64,000 nt of DNA from Amblyornis subalaris (lineage: Eukaryota; Chordata; Aves; Passeriformes; Ptilonorhynchidae), in NCBI GenBank assembly GCA_018881555.1, contig JACAXG010000014.1, positions 5,536,697 to 5,600,696 on the forward strand. The letters are read 5' to 3'. Each line of letters starts with the position of its first letter. The first letter of the stretch is position 1. The notes under the pieces are model-generated. The model had not been told where the DNA came from. It searched no databases and saw only the letters and a program-made list of their open reading frames with translations. The position numbers and the translations under genes are program-made. Below are positions 48,908-62,224 of the stretch, piece after piece.

Positions 48908-51900
48908 CGTTGCTGCGTTGCTTTTTTTTTATTTTATTGGTTTTTTTTCTGGTATGATTATGAGCTCAACTCCTGTGTCTAGAAGAATAAGACAATGGAG
49001 GAGAAACTCCTTTCTGTAGTAGGTTAATGTATGAATTAATAGTAAGGATCATATGGGAGTTGTATTGGTGTTGCAGTTGAAAATGTTTTAAGGCCTGAAG
49101 ACCTATTTTAAATGAGTGATTTATCTTTGCTCTCCATACTTACTTCTACCCTTCAGGAGATGCAAAGAATCCGTAATCCTTCTTTGCCACAATGAATAAA
49201 GTTATTTCTGTACTGGAAATGAATAGGCAGTCACCAAAGCTGGAGACAGTTTTTCTTCTAGGTGGGTGATTTTCAAGTAATTAATTAATTCAGGCACATG
49301 CAGAATACTGTTGTTCTTAAAAGCGTCCTGATTTTTGTGTGTCTGCTGCTGAGGTTTTCTGTACATGAACCTTGAAACAAATTTCAAAGCTATCAATTTT
49401 CATAGCCACATTTGTCAGTTTGGCAGCAGTTCATTCTGAGCTTGATGCTAAGCATGATTATTGTAAGTTATTAACTATGCTTACCGTAAATCACCCGACT
49501 CTGCCCAGCTCTGCTGCCAAAGCGGTGTGAGGCTCAGAGTGGAGCCTGTACGTGTATTTATGACATATGCTACTGTTCAGAAATTACCTTTATCTGCAGG
49601 TTTTCAAGAAAAAGGATACTATTTGGTAGAGGGGATAATTTTAAGTAGTATTCCTGTCTTGTGAAGAAAATTATTGAGCATCTGGAGTTCCTAATATTTT
49701 ACTTTTTATCCTTCAAAAATGAGCTGTTTCTGTTCTCTGATCCTTAAAATCAATCCCTCAGCTGAAAAACATGTCGAAATAACAGGTTACTCCTGGTGTT
49801 TAGAGTAACGTTTAGAGGCTCCAGCGAGAGTCTGGCGCCTTTTGCATTTGGTTCCTGCCTGAAAACAAAATCTCCCAGCCCAGCCTCTGCCCCAAAATGT
49901 TTAAATTGAAATTTAATGGCAGTGGGTTTAGCTGCAGGAGTGCAAGTCAAGATGTGATGGCTTGAATTTTAGTAGACACATAAAAAAAAAGTGCAAGAGG
50001 AAGGGGTGAAGAAGGTGAGGTAGGAGAGAAGCCACGTGTGACCTTCCTGAAGGAAGATGTGTCATGGCTCAAGCTGTGCAGTGCAGCAGTGCAGTCCCTG
50101 GCCATGGGACTGCAGCTCCCAGAGCTCGCTCCCGTGTCTGCAGAAGGTGAAATCACACGTGCGGTGCATGTTAGTGGCCCCTGGAGGTTTCTCTATTGAT
50201 CTGTGTCTTAATAATGCATAATAGGCAATCAGAGCTTTCCTGATCTTTTCAGAGACACACTGTCGGCGAGAGCCGTAAATCTCCTGCTGGTGGTGGCTGT
50301 GTCTGACCTGCCCTCCACAGCACCTCAGCAGCTTTTGCTTCCACTGGGACTGCTCCTGACTTGCCCAACAGAGTCAGGCTTGGTGTTTGGAACAATTACA
50401 ACTCAGTGTTCTGTGGCCTTTCAACAAGGCAAGATAAATCCGTAATGTGTTAGAAGAATTATTTCAAAATAAAACTGGTACAGGTCTTAATATTATTTTA
50501 TTTTCTATTGTTTTATTTTATGTTTCTGCAAGCATGAAGAACGCTGGTTTTGCATTATTAGTCAGTCTGTTTGTTCTGCCCTGTTGAGGCTTAGCTCTCA
50601 TTTTTTAAGATAATTTTTTTGTAGAATAGTTTAGGATGGGATTTTTGTTTTAGATGACAACATTATTAGGACTTTGCAATTCTGATACTGCCTCTGTGCC
50701 ACCTATTGGAACATTGACTTTTAGCAATGTATACTCTTAAATCAATATGATCTTTATTGATACTTGCTGGTGACATAGCTAAGTTTGGCAGCAGCAAACT
50801 GCAAGCATGCTTTGCAGTAGTGCAGTGGGTTTACTTAGAAACCGAGAAAATGAGATTTCAGAATTATTTGTTGTTCTTGGACACCATCTGCAATAGTTGT
50901 ATCTTGGACTACAGGAATTCATAATCACTGCTGTAAAATGTGTATTTTACCCTTTGCCCTTGAGAGAATTCAATAGCATAGGCTAATAGAAATTTGTGTA
51001 ATTGTGTTACTACTCTGTGTAAGTATTCATTGTGCAAACCCACTCTGATTTTTGCATTTGACATCAGAAGTTAATTGGATTACCAAAATAATACAACAAT
51101 GGCACAGAATTTGGCTTATAGCACCTACTGTAAGTTTTTTTGTGTCATCTCATGGCTATTCCTTTTTTTTTTTCCCCTAGTAAAGGTGTGGTTTGTCATG
51201 GCTTTTCCTTGTGTTAGTTCTTTAATAATACAAAAAAAAGAAAAAGCCACTGGAGCGAAAACTCATTTAATTTGCTCAGGAAGTAGGAGAATTGCAGGCT
51301 ATTTTGGATATTTTGAGTACAATGTTTAATGTTTTATTTATATCTACCATAATAAATATGCTGACCAATAATAAGTCAGCAAAACTCAGTGTAGCTGAAC
51401 TGTTCAAAATGAATCAGCTCCTATTTTTCCTCTAACCTTGGACAGATGGTAGGCTGCTAGTGCTGTGGCTGACCAGGTGGATATCCCTAAACCAGGATTG
51501 TCTAAGGAAGATGAAGAGCAGATGAGCAAGGGCAAGGACGGACCTGCAGTGTAGGTCCCACATCCATGGCATGTCCTAGCCACGAAAATTCCAGGCAGAA
51601 TCAGGTCATGCATCTTCTCGCCTGTGGAATTGAGAGTGCTCTGATGCCAAGCAGTGAGGAAGAGGAGGGTCAGCCCTGGTGGGGCTGTGTGTCAGGAGGG
51701 ATCCTTCATCAGTTTAGGGGGAAGAAGAAGAGGCTCTTCTCCCTGTCCATTCCCTTTGTGCAAACGTGGGATGACTTAACCGTGGTGTCTCCTGAAGGGT
51801 GAGATGAGGGAGCACAGTTTAGGGCTGGGCAGGAACACCAAACATAACTGAGGGTAAGGTAAGGCTTGAGTGCAGTCTGGTTCCATTAGCACTGAGTTGC

Positions 51901-52356
51901 TGCAGTGTGTGTACCCTGCCTGGGTGAGCTCATTGTTGACTACTCGGTGCACCTCTGCCCCACAAAACATTTTGTTATCTAAAAAGATATTGAAAATGTC
52001 TCCATGCTCTTTGTCAGCACGAGGGCTGAATCACCTTGGCCTGGGCTCATACTGCCTCTGGGATTCCCTGGACACAGGAGGAGCTTTTAAACTTGCTGAG
52101 TGCCCAAAGTCACTTTTTCCCATAGAGGCCCTGAGCTCTCTCATCCCAGCCAGGGCAGAACTGGAGGATCAAGGCTGAATATTCCATAGTGGTGAGCACA
52201 CGTCACACAGCAGCTCAGCCTTTGCTGATGGGCCAAGGATTGTTTTAATTTCTCAAATTGGCTCGCTGTGTGCTAGGGCAATATGGAGAGGTCTGGTCTG
52301 TTTTTTTCTCCTTAAAAAAACCTTGGGCCCCCGGTATGATATGTTTCCACTGGAAT

Positions 52357-52363
<7 letters not shown>

Positions 52364-52402
<39 letters not shown>
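52364..52402. repeat. (AC)n microsatellite
   Basis: An uninterrupted AC repeat of 39 bases (about 19 units), flanked on the left by TATATAT and on the right by about 55 bp of TATATA/TTTTA low-complexity DNA (to about 52458). Pure dinucleotide runs of this length are usually length-variable and can adopt Z-form DNA. Confidence 0.97.
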
Positions 52403-52404
<2 letters not shown>

Positions 52405-52458
52405 ATATAAAAAAATATATATTTTTATATTTATTTTATATATTTTTATATATTTTTT
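52403..52458. repeat. AT-rich low-complexity tail of the microsatellite
   Basis: The stretch is almost purely A and T, alternating TATATA and TTTTATAT words, continuous with the AC repeat. It was probably generated by the same slippage. Confidence 0.85.
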
Positions 52459-54469
52459 CCCAATTTATGAATTCTGCTGATATAAGGAATTTAATAAAAA
52501 TGCTGGCAGATGATTATCTACAGTCATGCTACATAAACCTGTTTTTGGTGAGGTCTAGATCTCAGCAGTTGCAAAATACAACAAATTATTTGATGAAAAT
52601 AGTTATAAAGTCTGGAAATTGACTTTTTGCTATTTTTTATGATTTAATCTATTTATATAGAGAGACATACCTTCTTTTCACAACTGGAATGAATCTTGAT
52701 GAGAATACGAGTAAAAATAGAATGTATATTATCTGTATTTTTTAAAAATTTTTCCTGAGGGAGAAAATACAAACCATTTTGAAGATGAACCTGTTGTCTT
52801 TGTTCTACCACTGAGAAATCTGCCCTCCCTCTCATTTGCTTTTTTTCATCTGTCTGAATTCCCTGAGCTTGTGAACCTTTCTTTTCCTTGAAGGAGAGAA
52901 GCTTAAAGATAAAATGTGTTGTGTGTGCCCACTAAACCTGATAAACAGATACTACCTTCCTGATATAATTTCAGAGGGCGTAAAGGACATATTCCAAAAC
53001 CTGTTAAAATCTACAGAACTTCTGCAAACTTTAGTGCATTTTGGACCAGGCTGAAAGTGAAATGTGTCACTGAGTAGATCATGGCAAGTTATTTTGTTCT
53101 CCTTCAAGATGTTACCTTCCCTTGGTCATCCTGTGTTATGCACTTGCTGCTTTGAAACACTCCAGTGGGGCTTTTTTCTCAGTTTGTGGTGGTCTAAACC
53201 AGCAGATACTTCTTTTATCTTGCTATCAAAGAGCAGACTGAGCCTTTAACATTGACAAGAAGCACTTGGAGACAAAGACTGACCTTTTGAAACCCATAAA
53301 AAGGAGACCCCAGGGAATCCCATTAGGAGCGGGGAAGGTAGAGATAACAGCTTCTTCCACCCAACAAAGATACAACATTCTGCTTATTCTTAGGGGACTT
53401 TGTAACTAAAGCCACTTTCTTTGGCCTTTTCTTTCAGTTCAAAGCAGCCATCTGTGTCCTTTAATTTGAGTGGTAGATATTAAGTTATATTTATCTGAAT
53501 ATATGAAGGCAAACTGTTGGAGCTCTTATCTCAAAGACAAAGCGGAAGGCCAACGTAAGTTCCCTGATTCTCCTCATGTAGTGACTTGTACTGGCTCTTC
53601 TTTCATCCAGTCCCTCGTTGGGGCCCAGAGGTGCAGAGTGGATCCCTCGGGTGCTGCAGGGGTTGGTGGTAGCAGTGAAATTGCTGGTGGATTCCCAGCT
53701 GTATCCTGGCACTCCCCAGAGCAGTGTATCCATCAAGCTGCATGTGCTGCCGAGAGCTGAATTGCATCTATTGATTCTTCTCATGCATGTGATATAAATA
53801 CGTGCTGCTCTACCCCTAATATAAGATGTAAGGAGTACTCTGTCTAGATGTTTTCTGGAAGGTTTAGATGAAAGAAATGGAAATACGGATGTAGACTGGG
53901 TTGTTTTAACAGTGTTATTCCTCCAGAGAAACATTTAATTGTATTTTCCTCAGTGTGTATTTCTGTTTTAGTTGGCCAAAATTTCCTGACTGTGAGATGG
54001 TGGCATCCTTGGAGATGCTTCCTTCTTTTCCAGGCCTAATCTAGCATATGTTTAGGTCTTTTAACTTAGCTTCAAAATGGTAAAGTAGAAAACTCTGTAT
54101 TGTATCATTTAGATATGAGCTGGTCATTTTCAGTATTTCTCTGTCATGCCATGGTCCATGAACTTGATAGTGATCATAACATTTACTTGTTCTGTTTTCT
54201 CAGGGTTTCTGATTTGAGAGCTTACAGATGTGCCAATTGGGAATCCAAGGCTGGAGTTTTATAAAAAACATTGAATCTACCCCTAACTTTCAGTCTTCTA
54301 GTAAATAAAGTAGTGAAAGCACAAAGGAAGGAGAACCTTTCAGTATCAACTATTTGATCTAATTTCAAGTCAGAGATCTTGCTATACATCTGTAATAGAA
54401 TACCAAGAATCAGAGCAGTGTTAAAACAGCATTATTTGGATTACATTTTAGTTACATCAAGCATTCATA

Positions 54470-54535
54470 TAATAAATAATATTGTCTATAAACAAATATA
54501 TATAATATATAAAATATTATGAAATGTTAATAAAA
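54470..54535. repeat. AT-rich low-complexity DNA
   Basis: A run dominated by ATA and TATA words with very few G or C. No other signal is visible. Confidence 0.75.
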
Positions 54536-55889
54536 CTGAGTTTTCTTAGGTTTGAGGGTAGTAACTTTAGATTATTGAAGTGTAGTAAGTCGTAAAGTTG
54601 ATATTTTTCTTTCTTCACCAAGATGTGAAGACAGAAAAATATCTTTTGTACAGTCATTTTGCTCTCAGGTTCTATGTTCAAACTTGAGATTGAGAAAGTC
54701 CTCTTTGCAGAGGTTGAAAAAAGCTGTGGAAAAATTACGGTTTCCCTTAAATTCTTCTTTTCATCAGCCAGTGTTACGGGTGCATATTACTGCCGACACG
54801 GGATTGCGCAGAAATTGAAAAGATAAATTTGGATGGACGGTTTTTCTGAAATACTTTTCTTCATTGAGAGAGTGGGAGAAATCTGTGGTAGTTATCAAAA
54901 TTTACTGCAATCATGCTTCTGTGTTTTATGTGTCTCAAAAGCAGAAAAGTAAATGAAGGGAGTCAAAAAGGATGTTTCAAAACTGCTGAAAATTTGTGCT
55001 CTCAGTGATGCCTTGGCTATTGTTTTAATTTGCTTTAGTTCTATGGCAGATCCTAACAGTGGGTGAGTAATTTACAAGTGCAACAAAGCCATCCCATGAC
55101 TTCTTGGAAACAACAGAAAAGAGCTTTTATACTTAAGCAAAGTCAGTTTAATTGCAGTAAGCTCTCCTGCGAAACAGTAAAAAAAAGTTAATCCAAGAAA
55201 AAGATGTTACTTCTGTGGTCTTAAAGTGGAACATAGCTCTGCATCCTTTACCTGAAGCTGGATGTGCAAATTGCTCTTTTGATGAAGATACTTTGAACGC
55301 TGATCATAATAGCAGGAGATACAGGGGAGAAGCATTTACCTGCCCGATCTTGGTGTGTGAACTGCCTGCTTTTACAAAGACTGGCATGGCTGCACAGCTG
55401 CCTTGGGTTCGTATTTTAGGCCACGGAAGGTGTTTTCTTGGCAGGGATGAGACTGCCAGAAATCATATCTGTTGTTGTGCTCCCTCAAGGGTTTTCCCAT
55501 CGCACACCACCTGCCTGACCACATGGACGTGCCTGCTCGGAGCAGGCTGGCTGGGCAAAGAGCAGATCAGGGAAGACAGTGAGAAAGAGATACCTGGTGC
55601 TGATGTGTTTGAAAAGTGACTGTCACCAGCTGGAGCCTTTCTGATCCTGGATGTGTGGATTCCTGGAAAGCAACTGAAGGTGATCCCGACTGCTGCCAGT
55701 AAATAGCTCTGCCATTACCAGCTGCCTTTAAACTTTGCCCTAACCCTTCTCCTCAAATGCACTCTGTGTGTGTGTGATATTTAACAGGCAGGGTGGACTG
55801 ACTGGCTGAAATATTAAATGGCTTGAGATGCCAAGGCAGAAAGCTTAAAAAAATGAAAAGAAGAAGGAAAAAGGTTATTTGGTTGCTCT

Positions 55890-55970
55890 GGTATTTACTT
55901 CTGCATCAGGTAAATAATTTCCAGCCAGAAATAATTTCCAGTAAATAATCAGGTATTCACTTCTGCATCA
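55890..55970. repeat. Local interleaved microduplications
   Basis: A 19-base word (GGTATTTACTTCTGCATCA) at 55890-55908 recurs with one mismatch at 55952-55970. Between them, AAATAATTTCCAG occurs exactly twice (55912-55924, 55929-55941) and GTAAATAATC-type words also repeat. The pattern suggests successive small template-switch duplications. Confidence 0.8.
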
Positions 55971-58900
55971 CTGTGACCGACAGGTCTTGTTTTGGGCTGT
56001 GGGTTGCTCTCCTTCCTTCAAGGGCAGAGAAGGGAGTGATGTTCACTGCAGGGGTGTGTGAACTGACATATTTTGGTGAGGTGCTGGTCACAGGACTTTA
56101 ATAGAGGAGAAATCTTCAAAGCCTCGGGACATTAGTTACAATTAGTACCTATTCTGTGTGTAGCCCTGTGCACTGTGTCTTGGACTAAAGACAGTCTCCC
56201 TGCAGGAGGTGGAGCTGTGCATCTGACAGTGGGCACTTTGCACTTGGAAGGCTTGGAGCTGGAAAACACTTCTATTTCCTGGCAATTCAGGGAACTGTGT
56301 TTGGGAGTTTACCTCTCTAAAGAACCAAGCCTGTAACTCTGCTGCTTGACTCTAGTCCCTTATCTCTGGTGTCCTTGTGTACTGCACAGCCCAACGATGT
56401 ATCCAGACCCTGCTCGTGCCGCAGCAGCTTCAGGGTTACACACGGTGGTCTCTTTCACGTGGGTGGGTGCTTTGATCTCCCCTCTACAGTGGTAGGTTTG
56501 AAAGGCCACTCTAACCCCTCTATTTGTCAGCCTTTCAAGGGAAACTCTTTTGGTTGCTGTGCTGGCGTCCCCACCCAACTTGTGAGATGCCTTGAGTGTG
56601 TGTGTCAGTACTGCACTATAAGGCAGAGGGTGTCAGTAAGTGTAAATGGTGAGAACTGGAGTAGTTTCTGCAGCGTGTCCTTAAGAACCAGCAGACCTAC
56701 TGATACCTCAAGTACCATTAATTCTTGATTGGGCCATGCCAAGCTTGTCAGAGGAGCCATCTGCTACTTCATTCTGTGTGTATTTATTTATTTATTAGTA
56801 AAGTGAATCCTGACACTTCACGTGGAAGGTGAATGAACTGTAAAGGGAATGACATCTTTTATTCAGCTTCCTGCAGAAGATCTTTACCAAGAAGGATGGT
56901 TTAGCTTTTCTTGTTGATTATTTCTCCTGATACTCTGCATCATGATGTGTTCCTTTTTATATTGTGTTCACTGACTGGTTTCTGACTAATATATCTTGAT
57001 ATTTGCTACTCGAAGTGACATACAAAGAAGCTGTCATCACCAGCTGTGCACAAGACATCTGAGAAAACCAACACTAAGTATTAAGAAGGAAATGAAAATG
57101 TCTTTTCTGCTCTGCTAAATTTGACTCTTGGTACTGTTTTTTTGCCATCTTTCTCACTTGGCTCAACATGCTTGGATACTCTGAAAGAGAAACATTTTGC
57201 TGGCTGCCTCTTGCATGATCTCCAGGTGCACAGGCCAATGCCCAGTTTCCTGCAATGCAGAAATAAGTCAGTTGATTACATTTCTGATGCCTTTCTGAAG
57301 CCTGTAATCTTCAGGCTCTACTGAGATTTAATGCATATCATGATAGGTTACTTCTGTGTGTCTAAATGGTTTAGATTGGAAAATAAATGTTCAGCCTGGA
57401 TCACGAATAATTTACCGTTCTCGTAAGAAGGGGGAATAGGAAATAAGTTATTACCATAAAAAATTTTACTGCAATTTTCTTTTGCATAAGCTTAAGTTCT
57501 GTGTAGAGAGGTTGTCAATTAGTGTGCAGATTTTTTTAATTGGCTATAATAAAAAGCTAATTGGTGTTTTGCTTAAAGAGTGAATTAAGAAAGTGTTGCT
57601 ATAGAAACTTTACGTGTGTATAGTGCTGCTCTACATAACAGTGGCTGTAATAGTCTAATGACCTTTCTGAGCCAGCTGTAAAGTCAAAGAAAAAGTGTTA
57701 AATTCAGGCTGGCTGCAGAGATCATTAAGGAGTTTGTGACTTCACCCACTTCATTGCCAGAAAGCGTCTCTGGCATTGTCTCAGAGAATGTTTCTCTTGA
57801 CTCGTGTCAAACCATATAACAAATGCTGGTCTCGCAAGACCTGAACTTTTGTAAAATCCGAGTGCTCCGATTGTGAATGTGTAAACCGATCTGTAATCTG
57901 TCAAGCATGAAATGTACTACTGGGAAAAACTCATTTTCATAATCTGAGAAAGTGTGATGATGGATCTGAAGTGGCAACATCTAATCCGTGAGCTGTTGTA
58001 TCCCTGCCTCCTCCCCCTGCCTTCTCTACCCACTGAATCCTGAGCCTCATGTGAAACACAGGAATTACAATTTTAAGTGAAATGGGATTTCTGCTCTAAT
58101 TTGCAATATTCTCTCCCAGCAAAAATACTTACCTTCTCAAATATAAACTTCGCTGAGGAGAGAATAATTTCTTCAGGATTTGTGAACAGGAATTTTTTTC
58201 TTTGGGCTAATGCTTCCCTACTGAAGTTACTTTAGAGTCATTATCTGCACCTTTGCTAGCAGCATTGAAGTTATATATAGCTGGCATGGACAAAAATTTT
58301 GAAGTGTGTGATGAACATAGAAATTCCTGCCAAGGAAGTTGCTCAGTAATGAACTAAATGGCTCTATCTGGTAGAACTGAAACACGACCTTTTATTTTCA
58401 GTTCCCTGATCCTGAATCGTGTTGTTGCTATGTAAATGGACAAATTGCATTGTCCCTTTTTAACTGTATGCGTAGAAGATGCAGGGATGTGAGAGCCTGC
58501 AGTTACTAGTCATGGTGGCAGAAAAATCTTAAAGTGTTCTGCATGATTTAAATATTGCTGTCACTGTCTAAATGCCAGAGACTGGACAAAACTATAATCT
58601 GTTAACATTTTGTGGAATCGCTTGCTGTGGGTTTTTTTTCCCCCTGGTTTTCAATTAAAGAAACAACAAAAAAACCCATTCTGTGTCTGCTAAATTTGCC
58701 CCTGCACTTGTTCTTCAAGCTGGTAAAACACAACCATGTTTGACTATGATTGGTGTATGATTTGACCTTTTTTTTTCCCCTCTCCCTTCTTCTCCTCTCA
58801 GTAGATGCTTAAAAAAAAAAAATATCAGTCTTCTAAGTGGGTGAATTTAGGAGAATCTCTCAGAATTCTGTGGAATCATACAGATGGCTTCTTTCTGTAC

Positions 58901-59742
58901 CTCTGGGTCATGACTGGGTAGTGTCATAATTTAGCAGCTATTCTTCCCCTGATACACATATGTAATCCCTATTAGTGTTAATGCCTTTTTGAAATGCTTC
59001 CCTCATATATTCAATATCTACTACTGTGTCCGAACTCTGAAGTCTTACGAGTTGCATGGCATGTGACTGTCTCTAGAACTTAATAGAAAGTTGGATTTAA
59101 TCTCATAGTTCATCTTTGGAGCAGTAAAACTGTAAGAAAGATAAAATGTTTTAACGCGAAGCTTTTATCTGAGACCTGTGAGCAAATAAGTCTTTTTTTT
59201 TTTTGGTCCAGGGAAAGGACTGGGGTTTTTTTTGTTATTTTTTTCAGCTTCCTTTTATCTTGCCCAGTAGGACCATGAACGTAATGTGTGCTTACAGGGG
59301 CAGTATAGTCTAGAGGTGTTGTTTTGCAGAAGAGTAGTACAATATTATATTTATGATTGTCAAGGAAATGCAATTTTTGGAACTCAGTAAATCTGTCCTT
59401 CATTTTAAATTTTTGCTGCTTTGCTGCTTTCATTTTCAACTGTCTTTGTGAAAAGGGGACTGGGTCTTTGAAGGGGAAACATGAATTTCCTTTAGGACTG
59501 GTATTTTTCTTTTAGTTTTACTTGACTATAGAAAGCTCTAAGCATCCTAATCTAACATTGGTGTTACTGCTGCTTTAACTGTAAAATCAGTAAAAGTTAT
59601 ATTAAAGCCGAGTGTCTGGGAGATGGAACTCCTGCTAGTTCAGTGTGTTATTTGTTTATTTGGATTAGTGCTGGTTGTGGTCCTACAAAATGGAGTATTG
59701 GAGGAATTTGGTGGGTCCTGCATTCTGGATGTTAAAAAGAAG

Positions 59743-59840
59743 TCACAGAATCACAGCATCAATTAGGTTGGAAAAGATCTGAGATCAAGTCCAACCTGTG
59801 ACCCAGCACCACCTTGTCAACTAGACCATGGCACTAAGTG
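59743..59840 (-). mobile_element. CR1 LINE 3'-end fragment (reverse orientation)
   Basis: On the plus strand the reversed tail reads 'tcacagaatcacagcatc', then 'aggttggaaaagatctgaga', 'caagtccaacctgtgaccca' and 'ctagaccatggcactaagtg', where similarity stops. This is the terminal ~100 bp of a CR1 copy, complete at its 3' end and heavily 5'-truncated. It belongs to the group with a 'GACTTGATGATCT..AGAT' type tail in sense orientation. Confidence 0.9.
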
Positions 59841-62045
59841 TATTTCTCTCTTTTTTTAATATTACTTCTTTGCTGCCCTGATATGGTTGTGTTTACAGAA
59901 AGTTATGACAAAACTTGGTTGCTACTGGTCCTTTTCCCCCTTTGTTTTATAATTTATGTAGTGCAGCAATGAAGGCTTATTAGGAGCAATCTGGAATCTT
60001 TATAATAAGCTCTGATTACTACTGAACTTCGGTGATATACACAGAGACTGTTTAAATGTACTGAGCTACCTTGTTTTGCTTGGAGAAGGAACACATTGAC
60101 AACTTCTGAATTTCATTAAAAGAAGGAAGAGATTCATGTGGATGATAATGAGCTTACTAATGGGAAATAAGTCAAAAACTGAAATTATCAGAGTTTTGGG
60201 CTTTTTTTTTTTTTAATAATGAGAAAACTTTTAGTTTACTGATGGATAACCAAGGCAATTGCTTATTGTCCAGTGTTTTGTAGCATAGCAGAAGTGCCAC
60301 CACAAAGCCCCTGTTTAAGAACCTTCTGCTTCATGACACAGACATTGCTGGATACAAGGACGTTGATTTTAACATTTTAGGCAGTCATTTTGTGTCTTTC
60401 AGTAAGAAAAATATTTCATAAGTACCATCATGCTTCGAAATATGTTCTACTTTGCTGCTGTGTCAGGAAAATGCATCTTCTATTTATATTTACAAAGTGC
60501 ATCATTGCAAATGGTCAGTTTTCTGTTTCAATGAGTGGTATTATAAAATGTGATGTGTTCCTCTTTTGCAGAGAATTGTTGTAGAAGCCAGATTGAAAAT
60601 ATGCCTTCGTGACAAAGTCTCTACAAAGCTGATCCCATCCTGGCTTTAAGGTAAATGAAAAAAAAAGTATCAAACACCTCTTCTAACTTTTCTCGTTATG
60701 GTTGTTACTGAGCTTGAAAGAAATGTGAGGATATCATGTGCTTAGAACAAAGAAAGTATTTTAAGGACTTCAGTTGCATAACTTAAAATTTAGTCAAAAT
60801 AAAGTGTAAGCATGAGCCAGTAATTTGGGTTTGGCTTCAGTAATTAAAAGAAATGACATTTGCATGAATGCTTATGTGTCTTACATATTCCTTGGCAAGT
60901 GCCTGGTTTTGTCTGAAAATTGAATATGCATATGAAGGAGAGATCACTCTAATTGAATGGAAAATATGAAATTAAAAAGGCAACAAAGTATAAATAATTG
61001 AAAATCAGGTTGCGGCTCTGAGCTTCTGTATGTCGTGAGCTCAGTTGCAAACAAAATTGCTAGAACGGGAATTCACATTTTTCTTCCTCTTAATTTTACT
61101 TTCATGGTACCATACTCCTGGTATAGAGAGCAAGGCAGTGAAAATGATGAAGGGGTAATTAAATACCTGTAGGAAAGTAAGAGCCAAACCAGAGACTAAT
61201 TTTCAGCACTCTACAGCTTTCATTATATATGTATACACTTTGATTTCTCATGTATATGGAAAATGTATCCTCTAACTGCATATTTTTAGTCTTTCTCCTT
61301 CAGAATTGTTTAACTTACTGTGTTCCCTAGTAAGATGTGGCAAGCTTTTGTTGTTTGTGAAATCATTGCAGAAAAGAATTATTTTAAAAACTTTATGAAC
61401 AGTTAGTTACCTGTGAGTACAGCTAAGTATTCTTAATCTCCTCTAAGTGTCCTTCATCATGGCCATACCTCCTTTGAATGTTTAGCATGTCCTGTTCATT
61501 CATAGAAACCACTCAAAATGGGTAATTTTCCTTGTTTGAAACTTTCTGATTCTACATGCCCTGCCTGTCTATACAAGCCATGGAAAAATTCAAAGCTGGA
61601 GCATCCCATGTGGTTGTCTTGTCTGGAAGAGAAGGGCTTTCCTTGGAATAATGACTTCTGTGTGTTCAGTAGCTGCATTTAAAATAAAGCAAAAGCTTTC
61701 AGTGCTGAGGATTCCACTGATGGAAAAGTTCTCATGATTCTTGGAAAACTGCCCAACAGATTACACTGTTGGGAAACATTTACCCTGTTTATTTCTTGAA
61801 TTTGTCTGAATCAGCTTGAAGCATTTAAAATAGCACTTTTTCCCCTGCTCACCTGCACAACCTTCTGCTATCACATTTCTGATCCTGGCATAGTTACTTT
61901 GACTGCTAGTTAATCACACCTGAGCTTCCACTTGAATAGCAATGTAAGCTCTTTATCCTTTTCTTTGTCCTTACACACATCCTTATGTTTTCCAGCCTTG
62001 TTCGTGGTCCCTGTCCTAATAATCTCTAATCCTCCTCTAGTGATG
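59841..62045. other. Non-coding stretch with one candidate exon
   Basis: AT-rich sequence with no recognised transposon. It contains a T15 run near 60204-60218 and the splice-site-flanked segment at 60572-60650. No coding frame is recognised. Confidence 0.5.
60572..60650 (+). other. Candidate small non-coding or 5'-UTR exon (79 bp)
   Basis: A good acceptor ('cctcttttgcag', ending 60571) and a good donor (AAG then GTAAAT at 60651) bracket 79 bp. All three plus-strand frames contain stops. The frame starting at the first base is open almost to the end but closes with TAA just before the donor. It would therefore have to be an untranslated exon or part of a long non-coding RNA. Splice-like pairs also arise by chance. 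Confidence 0.2.
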
Positions 62046-62224
62046 GTCACTTCAATAACTGTGTTTAACCACAAAAAGGCAATCATCTCAAGGCTGCAGT
62101 TGTAACACAAACCCCAGCTCATCATCTTTCAGCATCAGTCATAATTTTCAGAGGGCTCTCAGGCTAAGAAAACATAACTTTACTTGGAATTAGGTCTAAG
62201 AGCACACAATTTTAGGCAAATCTC
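62046..62224 (+). repeat. Left arm of a large inverted repeat
   Basis: Its reverse complement aligns with 63059-63235 at about 85% identity by hand count (about 26 differences over ~178 positions, few indels). Shared exact blocks include 'atttgcctaaaattgtg', 'ctgagagccctctgaaaat', 'ggggtttgtgtt', 'tgcagccttgag' and 'cctttttgtggttaaacaca'. The outer edge is sharp at GTCACTTC (62046). Weaker colinear similarity continues inward to about 62505: 'ctcgtgtt' at 62361-62368 matches 62948-62955, and 'aatgtcaact' near 62491-62500 matches 62808-62817. I do not recognise it as CR1, an LTR or any named element. Confidence 0.93.

Larger units (their letters stand above)
44416..52363. other. Non-coding stretch, nothing recognised apart from listed motifs
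   Basis: About 8 kb without a recognised gene or transposon. A G-rich tract (46285-46300) and a perfect hairpin (48882-48907) are listed separately. The plus-strand frame at 46104-46475 spans the G tract and has no family resemblance. Positions about 50020-50360 and 51440-52200 are somewhat richer in G+C than average, with no CpG island. Confidence 0.5.
52459..59742. other. Non-coding stretch with minor local repeats
   Basis: No gene or transposon recognised. AT-rich low-complexity DNA lies near 54470-54535 and local microduplications at 55890-55970. Open frames at 53491-53934 (minus) and 55215-55619 (plus, non-ATG start) are unrecognised. A 7-bp perfect stem (TGCCAGA / TCTGGCA, 57755-57775) is too short to assign. 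Confidence 0.5.

Noticed and set aside
53165..53340. Segment with 'tgtggtggtctaaacc' and 'agaccccagggaatccc' that resembles LTR-style wording.
   Set aside because: I could not match it to a specific LTR, and no TG...CA boundaries or duplications are evident.
57755..57775. Perfect 7-bp stem with a 7-base loop, considered as an iron-responsive element or microRNA hairpin.
   Set aside because: The loop lacks CAGTGN and the stem is far too short for a microRNA precursor.
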